A stretch of DNA of 64,000 nucleotides. Source: Hydrogenophaga crocea (lineage in GTDB: Bacteria > Pseudomonadota > Gammaproteobacteria > Burkholderiales > Burkholderiaceae_C). The position numbers and the translations under genes were made by a program. The stretch covers positions 124,001-188,000 of the forward strand of contig NZ_CP049989.1 in assembly GCF_011388215.1 (NCBI RefSeq). The letters are read 5' to 3'. Under the pieces are notes generated by a model that was not told the DNA's origin, searched no databases, and saw only the letters and a program-made list of their open reading frames with translations. This document shows positions 36,958 to 45,295 of the stretch, piece by piece (the stretch's first letter is position 1; each line of letters begins with the position of its first letter).

Positions 36958-38640
36958 ATGAATCTTCCAGCTCCTCACGCTATCGCCCGTGCCGAGAAGC
37001 GCCTGGGCAACTGCATCCGCCAATGCCGGCGCCGCCGCGGCTGGACCCAGCACGAGTTCGCGTCACAGATTGGCACCTCCATCGGCTTGGTTCGCCGCAT
37101 CGAGCGTGGTGGATCGAGTGTCTCTCTGTTGATCGTGATGCGTGGCGCGCTGCACCTCGGATTGCTTAGGGAGTTCAACCGGCTGCTGGCCATCCGGCAT
37201 CGGCAGTACCGCGACAGGCGTGGCCGCTGCGGACATTCGACGCCGCGCCCGGCCGTGGTGGCTGCGCCTGAGCAGGCGACGGTCGACGTCGTTGCGCCGC
37301 CTGAAAACCCCCAGCAGCTGCTTCATGAGTCCCAAGCTCGCCTGTTGGATCACCTCACGGTCCACCTTGGGCATACGTCTCTGGTGCTTGGGAGCCTCAA
37401 GGTCTATGCGCAGAACGACGAGTTGTTTTCCGAGTTCGCCTACGACGTGAGCTGGCTGAGCAGCCCCCGCTACTTTCCCGTCTCACCCGACCTGGCCCAT
37501 ACGGCAGCGCCTCAGCGGTTCACGCCGCTGCAGGGGGAAGACCTCAACGTTTTTGCAGCATTGGCAGAGACCGCGCCGTCCGGCTTCGGGCTGCAGGTGA
37601 TGAGCAAGGCCAGCGAGATTGGGCTGCTCGGGGCGTCTAATTGGGAGGGTAGGGCGCTTCGTGCTCTGGAGGGATTGAAGGCCGTGCCCAACGTCGTGCG
37701 CCTGGGCGCCCTGCGGCTTGTTTCGTCAGGGGAGTCCCCAGAGGAACTCTCTCATTCTCGCCGCACGCTCCCCCGCGAATCAGATCTGCCTTCCCTTGCT
37801 GCGGCTGTTCACGCCTTTGAGGGCGGGACCGTGAGCTCTGCGCAACTGCAACTGCTGATGACGAGCGCCACCGCTCTTGGCGGCTCACGCCCCAAGGTCA
37901 CTTGGTTGGGCAGGGACAACGACCTATGGGCTGCAAAACTCCCCAAGCGCTTCGGTGACTCTCTGCCCAATCGCTCAGAGGCCTTGGCCATGTCGCTGGC
38001 CGCGATGGCCGGGATCGACTGCGTCACTGTCACTCTGCGGCACTCGCCGTCAGGCCCCTTCCTGATCGCACCGCGGTTCGACCGGGCAAGTGACGGCAAG
38101 CGCAAGCCCGTTCTGTCCGCCCGGAGCATGCTGCACGCCAACGAGTGCGATGTCATCAGCCCACTGGAGCTCCTGGGTGTGATGCGCGAGCGGTGCCTCG
38201 ATTTCTCATCAGACGCCCGCGAGCTGTGGCAGCGTCTGCTGTTCATGTGCCTCATCCGTCAACCGGGCGATGAGTTGCGCAAGATCAGCTTTGTCTACGC
38301 GGGGAACGGGCTGTGGCGTCTTGCGCCGGCGTATGGCCTGCGCCTGCATTCCTTCTCGATGCAGTCGTTGAAGGCGCAGCAGGCAGCTGGGTCAGGGCTC
38401 GAGATGAGGCTCTTGCCCTTGATGAAGGCGTCAAGCGCATTTGGCATGGAGCCTAAGCTGGCACTTGATCAGTTGCGCTGGCAGCTCAATGTGCTCGCGC
38501 GTTGGAGGGATCAGGCGGGACAGTTGTCGGTGGGCATGAGCCAGTTCGACATGGCGCAGTTTCAGCACGCCATGACCCAGACGGCCATTGAGGGTGCGAC
38601 CCTTGCCGCGAAATGTTTGCGGGAGCTCGACATCGCTTAG
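36958..38640 (+). CDS. HipB-HipA fusion with degenerate kinase site
   Basis: The 560-residue product joins an XRE helix-turn-helix (residues about 12-70: WTQHEFASQIGTSIGLVRRIERG) to a HipA-like domain. The HipA part is recognisable by SGFGLQVM, VRLGALRL, ATALGGSRPKVTWL, WAAKLPKRF, ALAMSLAAMAGI and FDRASDG. In active HipA the catalytic and Mg motifs are N-x-D-x-H-x-x-N and PAYD; here they read QPGDELRK (Gly 437 for Asp, Lys 442 for Asn) and PAYG (Gly 460 for Asp). Phosphotransfer is therefore unlikely. Normally HipB and HipA are separate antitoxin and toxin kinase. ATG 36958 follows a TTG 18 bp earlier. No partner gene is adjacent. Confidence 0.75.
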   Translation: MNLPAPHAIARAEKRLGNCIRQCRRRRGWTQHEFASQIGTSIGLVRRIERGGSSVSLLIVMRGALHLGLLREFNRLLAIRHRQYRDRRGRCGHSTPRPAVVAAPEQATVDVVAPPENPQQLLHESQARLLDHLTVHLGHTSLVLGSLKVYAQNDELFSEFAYDVSWLSSPRYFPVSPDLAHTAAPQRFTPLQGEDLNVFAALAETAPSGFGLQVMSKASEIGLLGASNWEGRALRALEGLKAVPNVVRLGALRLVSSGESPEELSHSRRTLPRESDLPSLAAAVHAFEGGTVSSAQLQLLMTSATALGGSRPKVTWLGRDNDLWAAKLPKRFGDSLPNRSEALAMSLAAMAGIDCVTVTLRHSPSGPFLIAPRFDRASDGKRKPVLSARSMLHANECDVISPLELLGVMRERCLDFSSDARELWQRLLFMCLIRQPGDELRKISFVYAGNGLWRLAPAYGLRLHSFSMQSLKAQQAAGSGLEMRLLPLMKASSAFGMEPKLALDQLRWQLNVLARWRDQAGQLSVGMSQFDMAQFQHAMTQTAIEGATLAAKCLRELDIA

Positions 38641-38702
38641 CCATAAGGTCTAAAGCCCAAGCCGGACGGCCTCAAGCGTTTCCGTCCGCCTGATTCGCCG
38701 CG

Positions 38703-39338
38703 TTAGGCGATCGACGCCAGCAGATTCACGATCGGCGCGTCCTGGGGGCTTGTGAGGGCCTCGGTCAGCTGCGTTGATGGCACGAGCATCACCGCCTGCG
38801 TCTCCCAGCCCATGTCCGCCGGGTTACCCCCGACCCGCTCGGCGAGGTAGTAGCGGGTGTAGCTCTGGGTGCGAGGAACGTCGATGAGGTGCCTGATCAG
38901 CCTCACTTGCAGTCCGCTCTCTTCGAACACCTCCACCAGGGCCGTCGCCTGGGCCGACTTGCCGTCCATCGTGCCCTTCGGAAACGTCGCCTGGTAGCCT
39001 GCAAAAGCGTTGCTGGGCGCCACGACCCAGATTCGGCCGTCAGCCTCGCGGATGACCGCACCGGCGGCCTTCTTGTAACCCTTAGGAACCTCGAAGGGCG
39101 GCTCGACAATCGATTGGCTGACTGCCAGGGCTTCCCAGCCCTCGTCAGAGGTGGGGGCGTCTGACCAGCGCCTGATTGCGATGCCGTTCACTGAGGCCGG
39201 CATTTCGCCCTCGGGCACCACGCAGGCAGTAGCGCTCGGATCGGACCAGGCGGAGAGGGGCGTGGGGCTGCTGGGATTCTTCAGCCGTACAGGCGCACCT
39301 TGATCGTCGGGCCTGGGGTGAAAGACAGGCGCGCTCAT
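38703..39338 (-). CDS. Nudix hydrolase
   Basis: The 211-residue product contains a Nudix box variant: FPKG-(T/M/D/G)-K near 133 followed by VEVFEESGL. The EVxEE-GL half is intact, but the first Glu of GX5E and the Arg of REUXEE are not evident (Lys/Ser and Val), so activity on nucleoside diphosphates may be altered. About 75 N-terminal residues are unusual. ATG 39338 overlaps the stop of the upstream small gene (ATGA). A translationally coupled pair. Confidence 0.8.
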   Translation of the reverse strand: MSAPVFHPRPDDQGAPVRLKNPSSPTPLSAWSDPSATACVVPEGEMPASVNGIAIRRWSDAPTSDEGWEALAVSQSIVEPPFEVPKGYKKAAGAVIREADGRIWVVAPSNAFAGYQATFPKGTMDGKSAQATALVEVFEESGLQVRLIRHLIDVPRTQSYTRYYLAERVGGNPADMGWETQAVMLVPSTQLTEALTSPQDAPIVNLLASIA

Positions 39339-39739
39339 GAGGAACCTGCCCCAGCCGACCGCGTACGGCCGCGCTTGGTGGGGGTGCTCGTGAACACGTT
39401 GGGCTCTTGCTGGAGCCGGTAGAGGACATCCCACACCCCGTGATACAGGTGAGCCCGGGCAGCACCCTGGCGCTGCTTCACGGCATCCTTGAAGTTCGAA
39501 TAGTCAAGGTGCTCAATAAGTCGCGCCATGGCGGCAGCAACCGCCGATTGGGGCGCAACCGCCCTAAAGCGGTAGTCATTGACCGAGCTCTCCTGAATCG
39601 GGCCCAGTTCAGCGAGGTACTGCGCTTGCAGCGCTTCCAGATCCGAGCGCACGCGGGCGCGGACGGTCAATGTCTTGTTTTTGATGTCCGTGGGCTTGCG
39701 AACCACGCTGAAGAACCCGATGGGGGTGATGAGCCACAT
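39335..39739 (-). CDS. small conserved partner of the Nudix gene
   Basis: The 134-residue product starts MWLITPIGFFSVVRKP and continues with a helical-strand fold (TLTVRARVRSDLEAL, NDYRFRAVAP, HLDYSNFKDAVKQRQG, LYHGVWDVLYRLQ). The same small protein is commonly seen directly upstream of Nudix genes in Proteobacteria and has no known function. ATG 39739 matches that family start. Coupled to the Nudix gene. Confidence 0.7.
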   Translation of the reverse strand: MWLITPIGFFSVVRKPTDIKNKTLTVRARVRSDLEALQAQYLAELGPIQESSVNDYRFRAVAPQSAVAAAMARLIEHLDYSNFKDAVKQRQGAARAHLYHGVWDVLYRLQQEPNVFTSTPTKRGRTRSAGAGSS

Positions 39740-39889
39740 GCTGGCGCTCCCTGAAATGACGAATGGCCCCGTGGCCGAGCGCGACCAAAGGCCAGTGACC
39801 GCCATGATGGACAACACCGCTTCCGCAAGCCACAGGCGATAACCCTTTAAGCGGGCACGGCTGCCACCAGCAGTTCGGTGCCGAGATGC

Positions 39890-40153
39890 TCAGGTCTTGG
39901 TGCGCTTGAGCCGCTTGTAGCGCAAGAGTGTCAGGCGCAGCAGCTCTGGCAGGTCCATCTCCAAGCCCAGCGACAACTTGTGCAGCACGGTGAGCGAGGG
40001 CTGGTTCTGCGCCAGCTCCACCTTGGCCACGAACGTGCGGTTGACGGCTGCTCGGTGGGCGAGCTCTTCCTGGGAAATGCCCAGTTCGCCCCGGCGCGCC
40101 TTCACCTCCGCCGCGAAGGCCTGCATGAGGTCGGGGTTCTGGGTACTGCGCAC
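39890..40153 (-). CDS. XRE-family helix-turn-helix regulator
   Basis: The 87-residue product is almost only an XRE HTH: ARRGELGISQEELAHRAAVNRTFVAKVELAQNQPSL (split: RGELGISQEELAHRAAV and FVAKVELAQNQPS). Likely DNA-binding dimer. It stands alone, divergent from a secreted protein gene at 40265. Confidence 0.8.
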   Translation of the reverse strand: MRSTQNPDLMQAFAAEVKARRGELGISQEELAHRAAVNRTFVAKVELAQNQPSLTVLHKLSLGLEMDLPELLRLTLLRYKRLKRTKT

Positions 40154-40264
40154 CGCCGCACTGTCATGCGAAAGTACTGTTTACACACCCGTATATATGG
40201 TACAAAACGCGCCGCCTGAAGGGGACTCGAACCCATTCAATTCAGCGTGAAGTCAAGGCCTGCC

Positions 40265-41446
40265 ATGAGGCACTGGCCAGACCCCAACCAGCGGGAGCGT
40301 TCTTTGAGATCACATCTTTCACACTTGGTGGCGGGCGCTGCCATGTTTGCCGCGCTTCTCGGCGCGCTGCAGCCCGCCCCGGCTCGAGCAAGCGGAGAGC
40401 CATGGGCCATTGAGTACACCGAGCGCCTGGGCGCGCAAAGCGCCTATTGCTTCGGCAAGAGCTGTCGCGCAGCGGAGCAGCAATACGCCGCCAAGCTCCT
40501 GCGCGTCTGCATCAACCGAGATCCGAAGACCGCTGGTTTCTTTACGCAGGGCGACTGGGTGGTTTCGGTGGGGCCGGACGGGCCTGCAACTTGCCGCGAG
40601 CGACTGCATGCGGACCCGGCCAAGAAGATCCTGTATCTGCAGGCGAACTTCCTTGGCGGTACCCGGTTGGATACCCGTGCGCCTGCGACCATTCGATGCG
40701 AGCCCAACCCATCGGGTCAGGTGGAATACAACCCATGCGAGTCCACCTTTTTCACCCCGAACCCGTCCAACCCGCGGTTCATGTTCCTGAACGGTGATGC
40801 GATTCACCGTGTGGTTCGTGATGCCAAGGTGGTTGACAGCATCGAGCGCTACTTGCGCGAGGAGGACATGCGGCGCGCCGAGCAGCAGCGCGCGCAATAC
40901 CTGGCAGATTTTCAGAATGCCAAGGGGTCGCTGATCGCGCTGCGCGCTTTCGAGCAGAAGTACCGGGGGGATGATCCTGACCAATTGATCGAGCAGCTAG
41001 CCGATGTAAAGCGTGAACTGCAGCTGCAGGAGTACCGCGAGCGGTATGCCCAGGTCAACTCCACATCGTCAATGCTGGCGTTCATTGAGGACTACCGGGA
41101 CAACGATCCCGATGGCAAAGTGCCTGGCGTTCGCCGTCGTCTGGATGCGGAGTTGCAGCGCCAGCGAGACCTGGAAGCGGCAGAGACCAAGCGCAAGGAG
41201 GCGGAAGAGTTGCAGAGCCAGCTCGCCGAGATCGAGCGCGACATCATCTGGTGCAAGCGGCGCACTCAGGCTGCGAGGCAAGTCATTGCCCGCGAGGAGG
41301 AGATTGGGCGAATCTCGGGTTTCGTGAACAAACGGCTGATGCGAGAGGCTGGGGAGCAAATCGTGGCCTGTGAGGAAAACAACCCCAAGCGCTTCGCGGA
41401 GTACCAACGGCGCGGCGGGCGCAAGAGCTACGCTCAGCTGCAGTGA
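40265..41446 (+). CDS. secreted coiled-coil protein of unknown function
   Basis: The 393-residue product has a signal peptide (AAMFAALLGALQPAPARA), a Cys-containing globular domain with paired cysteines (CFGKSC, VCINR, CEPNP, NPCES) and then a long charged coiled coil (about 220-350). ATG 40265 was chosen; a GTG 18 bp earlier is possible. No family recognised. The Cys pairs and signal place it in the periplasm. Confidence 0.6.
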   Translation: MRHWPDPNQRERSLRSHLSHLVAGAAMFAALLGALQPAPARASGEPWAIEYTERLGAQSAYCFGKSCRAAEQQYAAKLLRVCINRDPKTAGFFTQGDWVVSVGPDGPATCRERLHADPAKKILYLQANFLGGTRLDTRAPATIRCEPNPSGQVEYNPCESTFFTPNPSNPRFMFLNGDAIHRVVRDAKVVDSIERYLREEDMRRAEQQRAQYLADFQNAKGSLIALRAFEQKYRGDDPDQLIEQLADVKRELQLQEYRERYAQVNSTSSMLAFIEDYRDNDPDGKVPGVRRRLDAELQRQRDLEAAETKRKEAEELQSQLAEIERDIIWCKRRTQAARQVIAREEEIGRISGFVNKRLMREAGEQIVACEENNPKRFAEYQRRGGRKSYAQLQ

Positions 41447-41804
41447 TGTTCGGGCCCGGTGGGCGGTCTTCGGGACGCGGCAGTCGCTTCTCTGAATGCT
41501 GCCGATTCAGTTCCGCAGCGGCTGACAGTGAGCAACTTCTGGTTAAACGAGAGCACGTGTTCCCGCGGGGATTTTCCGCACCGTCCCATAAACGGATCCG
41601 CGACCTCCTTCTTTCCGCTGTGAGGTAGCACGCTACCTGAACGAATTGGACCGTTCACCGGTTGCGATGAATGGCGATGCGGTTGATCAGAGGCTCGTGG
41701 CGAGGATCCCTACTTCATGAATATCGGATTGGTGCCGCCGCAGCTAGACTTCCGCAATCGGCCATAAGCGGTCTGCCGCAAGTCAGACTCGTCAACCGAA
41801 TCAT
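41447..41804. other. gene-free interval with a palindrome and one REP-like repeat
   Basis: No coding frame is convincing. AGGTAGC-AC-GCTACCT (41623-41638) is a perfect palindrome of unknown role, and one copy of the short CCGC/GGCC repeat lies at 41745. Confidence 0.5.
41745..41773 (+). repeat. short palindromic repeat (CCGC-N4-GGCC-N4-GCRG), copy 1
   Basis: TAGACTTCCGC followed by AATC, GGCC, ATAA, GCGG and TC. The CCGC and GCGG arms are complementary around a GGCC core, giving a REP-like hairpin. It lies upstream of the lipoprotein at 41805. Confidence 0.55.
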
Positions 41805-42503
41805 ATGCTTCTCGTCATGCCCAAATTTTCCCGGGGAGGCGCATCTTTGTTTCCGAAGTACTTCGCTCGCGTTTGCTGGCTAGCACTACCAATCCTCCTT
41901 CTCGGGTGCTCATCCTTGCCAGAGGTGGAAGGCCTTAAGCAAGTCACAAAGCCCAGATGCATCGTCATTAGCTCACCCTTCTTGATAACGTATCAGCCAA
42001 CTCGGCACGTTCGTGGCCTATTGCCCGGAACCTACTCAGCTGTTCTTGAGAACGAGCTCGGGACCTTCTTCAAAGGAAGCGGGCGTCTCGTCGTGTACGG
42101 GGCGCATCCCTCGCACACCGCTGACAAGAAGTACCACTTTTTTAACGGCGGATTGTGGATACCTCGTCAGCCGAATCAGAGCATTCGTTTCTATTCGTAC
42201 TTCGAACCAGAAAGCTACACAGCGCCAAGTATCGAAGCGTACATGGCGGCGACTCGCCAACCACCTGCCCTACCAGACGCAAATGAACGAGCTGTTCAAG
42301 CGGTTGCATCAGGCGCTCCCGTCGGACCAGCAGTCACGGGTAACGTCGTGGGCAACGCCGTTGTGGCGGCGCTCATCGAAGGAGGCCGTGGCGAAGTGAC
42401 GCCTTGGGTTCAGCATCCTGAAGATGCGGAGCTGCAAGTATTCCGAACGAAAGTCATCGAGGATGAATCGGGACGCCCGTGCAGTGAGCCGCGAGTTCGC
42501 TAG
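41805..42503 (+). CDS. lipoprotein of unknown function
   Basis: The 232-residue product has a lipoprotein signal (LALPILLLGCSS, Cys about 35). The remainder is beta-rich with no family match. An alternative ATG at 41817 is nearer the signal. The reading frame uses more A/T than neighbours, consistent with accessory DNA. Flanked by REP-like repeats on both sides. Confidence 0.6.
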   Translation: MLLVMPKFSRGGASLFPKYFARVCWLALPILLLGCSSLPEVEGLKQVTKPRCIVISSPFLITYQPTRHVRGLLPGTYSAVLENELGTFFKGSGRLVVYGAHPSHTADKKYHFFNGGLWIPRQPNQSIRFYSYFEPESYTAPSIEAYMAATRQPPALPDANERAVQAVASGAPVGPAVTGNVVGNAVVAALIEGGRGEVTPWVQHPEDAELQVFRTKVIEDESGRPCSEPRVR

Positions 42504-42554
42504 TCGCGAATTCAGTCGGTGTTTGTCACGCTGACGTCAGATGACACTTGAGGT

Positions 42555-42574
42555 CCGCTATGGGCCCGTAGCAG
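42555..42574 (+). repeat. short palindromic repeat, copy 2
   Basis: CCGC-TATG-GGCC-CGTA-GCAG with the same spacing as copy 1, in the gap between the lipoprotein and the convergent carrier gene. Confidence 0.5.
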
Positions 42575-42618
42575 TCCGTTTCGACGTGTGTACGAGCGAC
42601 CGCCTTGCGGCCATGCTG

Positions 42619-43611
42619 TCACCGGCTAGTTCTTCGGCACTCGCGCGAGGCCTTGGCACCTAAGACCGGCGCCACCTTCACATAGGCCAGCTCGCTGATC
42701 AGCTCCACCAGGGTCTGCGTCACGATCACGGCGGGCACCCACGGCACGGCGCCGGGGATGGCCAGGCCCAGGGGCAGGACCACCAGGGAATTGCGCGTGG
42801 CCGAGCTGAACGCCACGGCCCGGCCTTGGTCGGGCGGCAGGCGCCACAAGCGGGCCAGACCCCAGCCGAGCAACGGGGCCGCGATGGCGAATGCCACGTA
42901 GATCGCGGCGACCTGGCGCACGGCATCGAGTGCCTGGCCGAGCTGCGGCGCGACGGATGCGACAACCACGAACAGCACGGCAGCCGTGGCCGGCACGGGC
43001 ATCAGGCCGAGCCATCCGACGACGCGATCCCCAGCCGTCGAGCGCGCGGCCCACGCCTGGCAGATGGCCGCGAGCGACAACGGCACCGCGATCAGCCAGA
43101 TGAAGGCGTGCAGGAACGGTCCCCACTGCACCAGGCCTGCGGCTGCATCACCCATGAACAGGCTCAGGTAGACCGGCAATAGCACCATCTGCGCGGCCAG
43201 CAGCAGCGGCGTGGACGCCAGCAGCGGCTTGGCGTCGGCCTTGCCCAGATGCGCGAAGGTCACCACGTAGTCGATGCAGGGCGTCAGCAGCACCAGCAGC
43301 ACGCCGATCCGCAGCAGCGGGTCTTGCGGCATCCAGGGCAGCAGCACGGCCACCAGCACCGGCACCATGACGAAGTTGGCCAGCAGCAGCGCGCCAAGGA
43401 ATCGCATGTTCGACAGCGCACGCCGCAGCTCGGTCAGCGGCACTTGCAGAAACGTGACGAACAGCATGAAGGCCAGCAGGGGGTCAATGGCCGGTGCCAT
43501 CGCCGTGGAGGCCGGCCACTGCCAGGCCACGATGCCCGCGAGCATCACGGCGGCGAAGTAGATCGCGACCTGGCGGATTTCGAGAAGGGAGCGCAGGGAA
43601 ACAAGGGTCAT
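42619..43611 (-). CDS. BASS-family carrier (arsenite/bile-acid symporter type)
   Basis: The 330-residue product has nine to ten membrane helices and the BASS family signatures LTPCIDYVVTFAHLGKAD and FSSATRNSLVVLPLGLAIP. Members extrude arsenite (Acr3-like) or take up sodium-coupled organic anions. It is second in a - strand unit behind a Cys-rich membrane protein, with a MerR regulator divergent, which supports a metal or metalloid role rather than bile acid. Confidence 0.75.
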   Translation of the reverse strand: MTLVSLRSLLEIRQVAIYFAAVMLAGIVAWQWPASTAMAPAIDPLLAFMLFVTFLQVPLTELRRALSNMRFLGALLLANFVMVPVLVAVLLPWMPQDPLLRIGVLLVLLTPCIDYVVTFAHLGKADAKPLLASTPLLLAAQMVLLPVYLSLFMGDAAAGLVQWGPFLHAFIWLIAVPLSLAAICQAWAARSTAGDRVVGWLGLMPVPATAAVLFVVVASVAPQLGQALDAVRQVAAIYVAFAIAAPLLGWGLARLWRLPPDQGRAVAFSSATRNSLVVLPLGLAIPGAVPWVPAVIVTQTLVELISELAYVKVAPVLGAKASRECRRTSR

Positions 43612-43627
43612 GCGTGCGTGTAGGAGG

Positions 43628-43930
43628 CTATGAGGCGGATTTGGGGCCGCAGCCGCAGCCCCCGGGAGGCAGGGTGCACGCGGCTGGCGTGGATGCGCTG
43701 GAATTCTCGCAGCCAGCCTTGCGCCCTCGCCTTATCCACACGACGGCACCGACTGAGGCGACCAGCACGATGGCAATCAGCAAGTTCACGACCGTGCCCA
43801 GCTCCAGGCTCCAGCCGGCCAGCAAGGCGGCGAAGGCGGTGCCGCCGAGCAGCGGCAGCATCAGCGGGATGGAACAGCAGGCGGCGCACGCGCCGGCAAC
43901 CCCCAGAACGGCAAACAAGGGCTTCTTCAT
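43628..43930 (-). CDS. small Cys-rich inner-membrane protein (metal resistance type)
   Basis: The 100-residue product has two membrane helices, an N-terminal CAACCS motif in the first helix (about residue 15) and a Cys-rich tail (GCGCGPKSAS). The pattern resembles MerT/MerF-like metal carriers and their relatives, but it is not a canonical one. The promoter bears a MerR-type 19-bp spacer. It precedes the BASS carrier. Confidence 0.6.
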   Translation of the reverse strand: MKKPLFAVLGVAGACAACCSIPLMLPLLGGTAFAALLAGWSLELGTVVNLLIAIVLVASVGAVVWIRRGRKAGCENSSASTPAACTLPPGGCGCGPKSAS

Positions 43931-43969
43931 CGTCAGCTTTCAAGTATGCGGATACATTCCGCACATCTG

Positions 43970-44000
43970 AATCTAAAAGCTCAAGCAACTTGAGATGCAA
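43970..44000 (-). promoter_or_regulatory. MerR-type promoter with operator dyad
   Basis: On the - strand: -35 TTGCAT (44000-43995), a 19-bp spacer and -10 TAGATT (43975-43970). The spacer is CTCAAG-TTG-CTTGAG plus four bases, so a perfect dyad (43980-43994) lies between the hexamers. The stretched 19-bp spacing and dyad are the mark of MerR-family activation by DNA twist. The -35 lies over the merR start codon. Confidence 0.75.
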
Positions 44001-44462
44001 GCCCTGACGCCAGAACAGTATTTGTCCATCGGCACTGTGGCCCGCCGGGCGGGCCTGGCTGTCTCGGCCGTCCGGTACTACGAGGAGGTCGGCTTGGTGG
44101 CACCCGGTGCCCGCAGCGAGGGCGGGCACCGCGTGTACCCGCCGGCCGTGGTGGACGTGCTGAACCTAATCCGGCATTGCCGCGATCTGGGATTCAGCGT
44201 CGATAACACCCGGGCGCTGCTGGCCCTGGCCGACAACGCCGACCGGGACTGCCAGGACGCACGAGACATCGCCGCGTCGCACCTGGGTGCGGTGCGGGCC
44301 AAGATGATCGAGCTTCGGCAGTTGGAGCGCAGCCTTGCGCGCTTCGTGCAGGACTGCGATCAGGAATGCGCGGGCGGGCCGGCTGCGCAATGCTGCATCT
44401 TCGAGGACTTGCGCAAGGAGCGACGGAAGGCGCCACCCAACGGCGGATGTTGTTCGGGGTGA
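43995..44462 (+). CDS. MerR-family metal-responsive regulator
   Basis: The 155-residue product has the MerR HTH (LSIGTVARRAGLAVSAVRYYEEVGLV), a dimerisation helix and a Cys-rich effector end (QDCDQECAG, QCCIFEDL, GGCCSG) suited to thiol-binding of a metal or metalloid. It resembles CueR/ZntR/ArsR-like MerR types without a decisive match. Divergent from the two carrier genes. The ATG at 43995 abuts the operator; a TTG start about 27 bp later is an alternative. Confidence 0.85.
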   Translation: MQALTPEQYLSIGTVARRAGLAVSAVRYYEEVGLVAPGARSEGGHRVYPPAVVDVLNLIRHCRDLGFSVDNTRALLALADNADRDCQDARDIAASHLGAVRAKMIELRQLERSLARFVQDCDQECAGGPAAQCCIFEDLRKERRKAPPNGGCCSG

Positions 44463-44759
44463 GTGCGACGTGGTGCCCGGGCCAGGCCCCCACTAGATGC
44501 TGAGCAGGGTTCGTAGGGCTCTCGACAGCTATCCTGGCGCTACAACCCCTACGACTGCTACACGCCCGAGAACTGACCTTCGACCAAGCGCGACGAATGG
44601 CTGCAACTGGCCGAGAGCAGACGTCAGGTCGCAGCTCTGTCCCGCCCTCTCTGTCCAACGGAGTCTCATTCCGCCGGTGTACTTCTAGAAGGCGTCGGTC
44701 AACTCTGGCATCGGCATTGGCCTGCAGGCCAGACGGACTGCTGTCCGACATTGATCCGA
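44463..44759. other. gene-free interval, nothing recognised
   Basis: Short interrupted frames only. No repeat, hairpin or conserved coding stretch was identified. Confidence 0.4.
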
Positions 44760-45059
44760 TCACTCGTCAGCTGGTGCGTCGTCGGAGCTAGGAACCTGCC
44801 TGATCTGCCGTTCGATGTCGTCTGCGAAAGTGGAGCTGCCCGTCACGCACAACTCCCTCTGCCAGTTTGTAGCTCTTGCCGTCTGCGTCCTGTCCCATCA
44901 GATCCATCGTCATGCCGTCCGGCAGGGCGCCGATTGGGCTGGCGTTGTTGAGGATCTGCAGGTCGGTATGAATCAGCCTGTTGATTCGAAGGTCGCCGGA
45001 TCCAGGTGAGCCTACATAGGCCGGTGACCGCTTCACTCCGACCCTAGCTTCAAGTTTCG
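44760..45059 (-). pseudogene. frameshifted remnant of an unknown gene
   Basis: A - strand frame reads VGVKRSPAYVGSPGSGDL, LRINRLIHTDLQILNN and GKSYKLAEGVVRDGQLHF with protein-like composition. At about 44822 a single-base shift continues it as ADDIERQIRQVPSS to a stop at 44760. The family is not recognised. The break points to an inactivated gene in accessory DNA. Confidence 0.45.
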
Positions 45060-45097
45060 ACCCAAGGCAGCTCTCCGCCAGCAATTTCCAGTGTAAG

Positions 45098-45289
45098 TCA
45101 GACCGGTCCAGGCAAGCCGTTTGCAGCAAGAAGCGCGACACGAGCCTCATCCAGCACCTCGACCAGCTCGTTCACAACAAACTGCCGGCTCTCGATGTCA
45201 AGCCAAGCTTCGCCTTACAGCACATGAGCCAGCCGGTAAGCCCGCTCCAGCAGGGCGGCGGCCGCAAGCAGCTCCGGTTGTCCGCTCAT
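45098..45289 (-). pseudogene. frameshifted remnant of a small unknown gene
   Basis: The frame starts MSGQPELLAAAALLERAYRL at 45289, then a one-base shift at about 45220 continues as GEAWLDIESRQFVVNELVEV and EARVALLAANGLPGPV to a stop at 45098. It is helical, about 63 residues, and not recognised. It lies directly downstream of the TauE/SafE gene. Confidence 0.45.
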
Positions 45290-45295
45290 GGTCTG

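Noticed and set aside
40216..40236. A tRNA-like T-arm (GGTTCGAGTCCCC on the - strand)
   Set aside because: The T-stem has a mismatch and no acceptor end, CCA or other arms are present, so neither a tRNA nor a sure att site.
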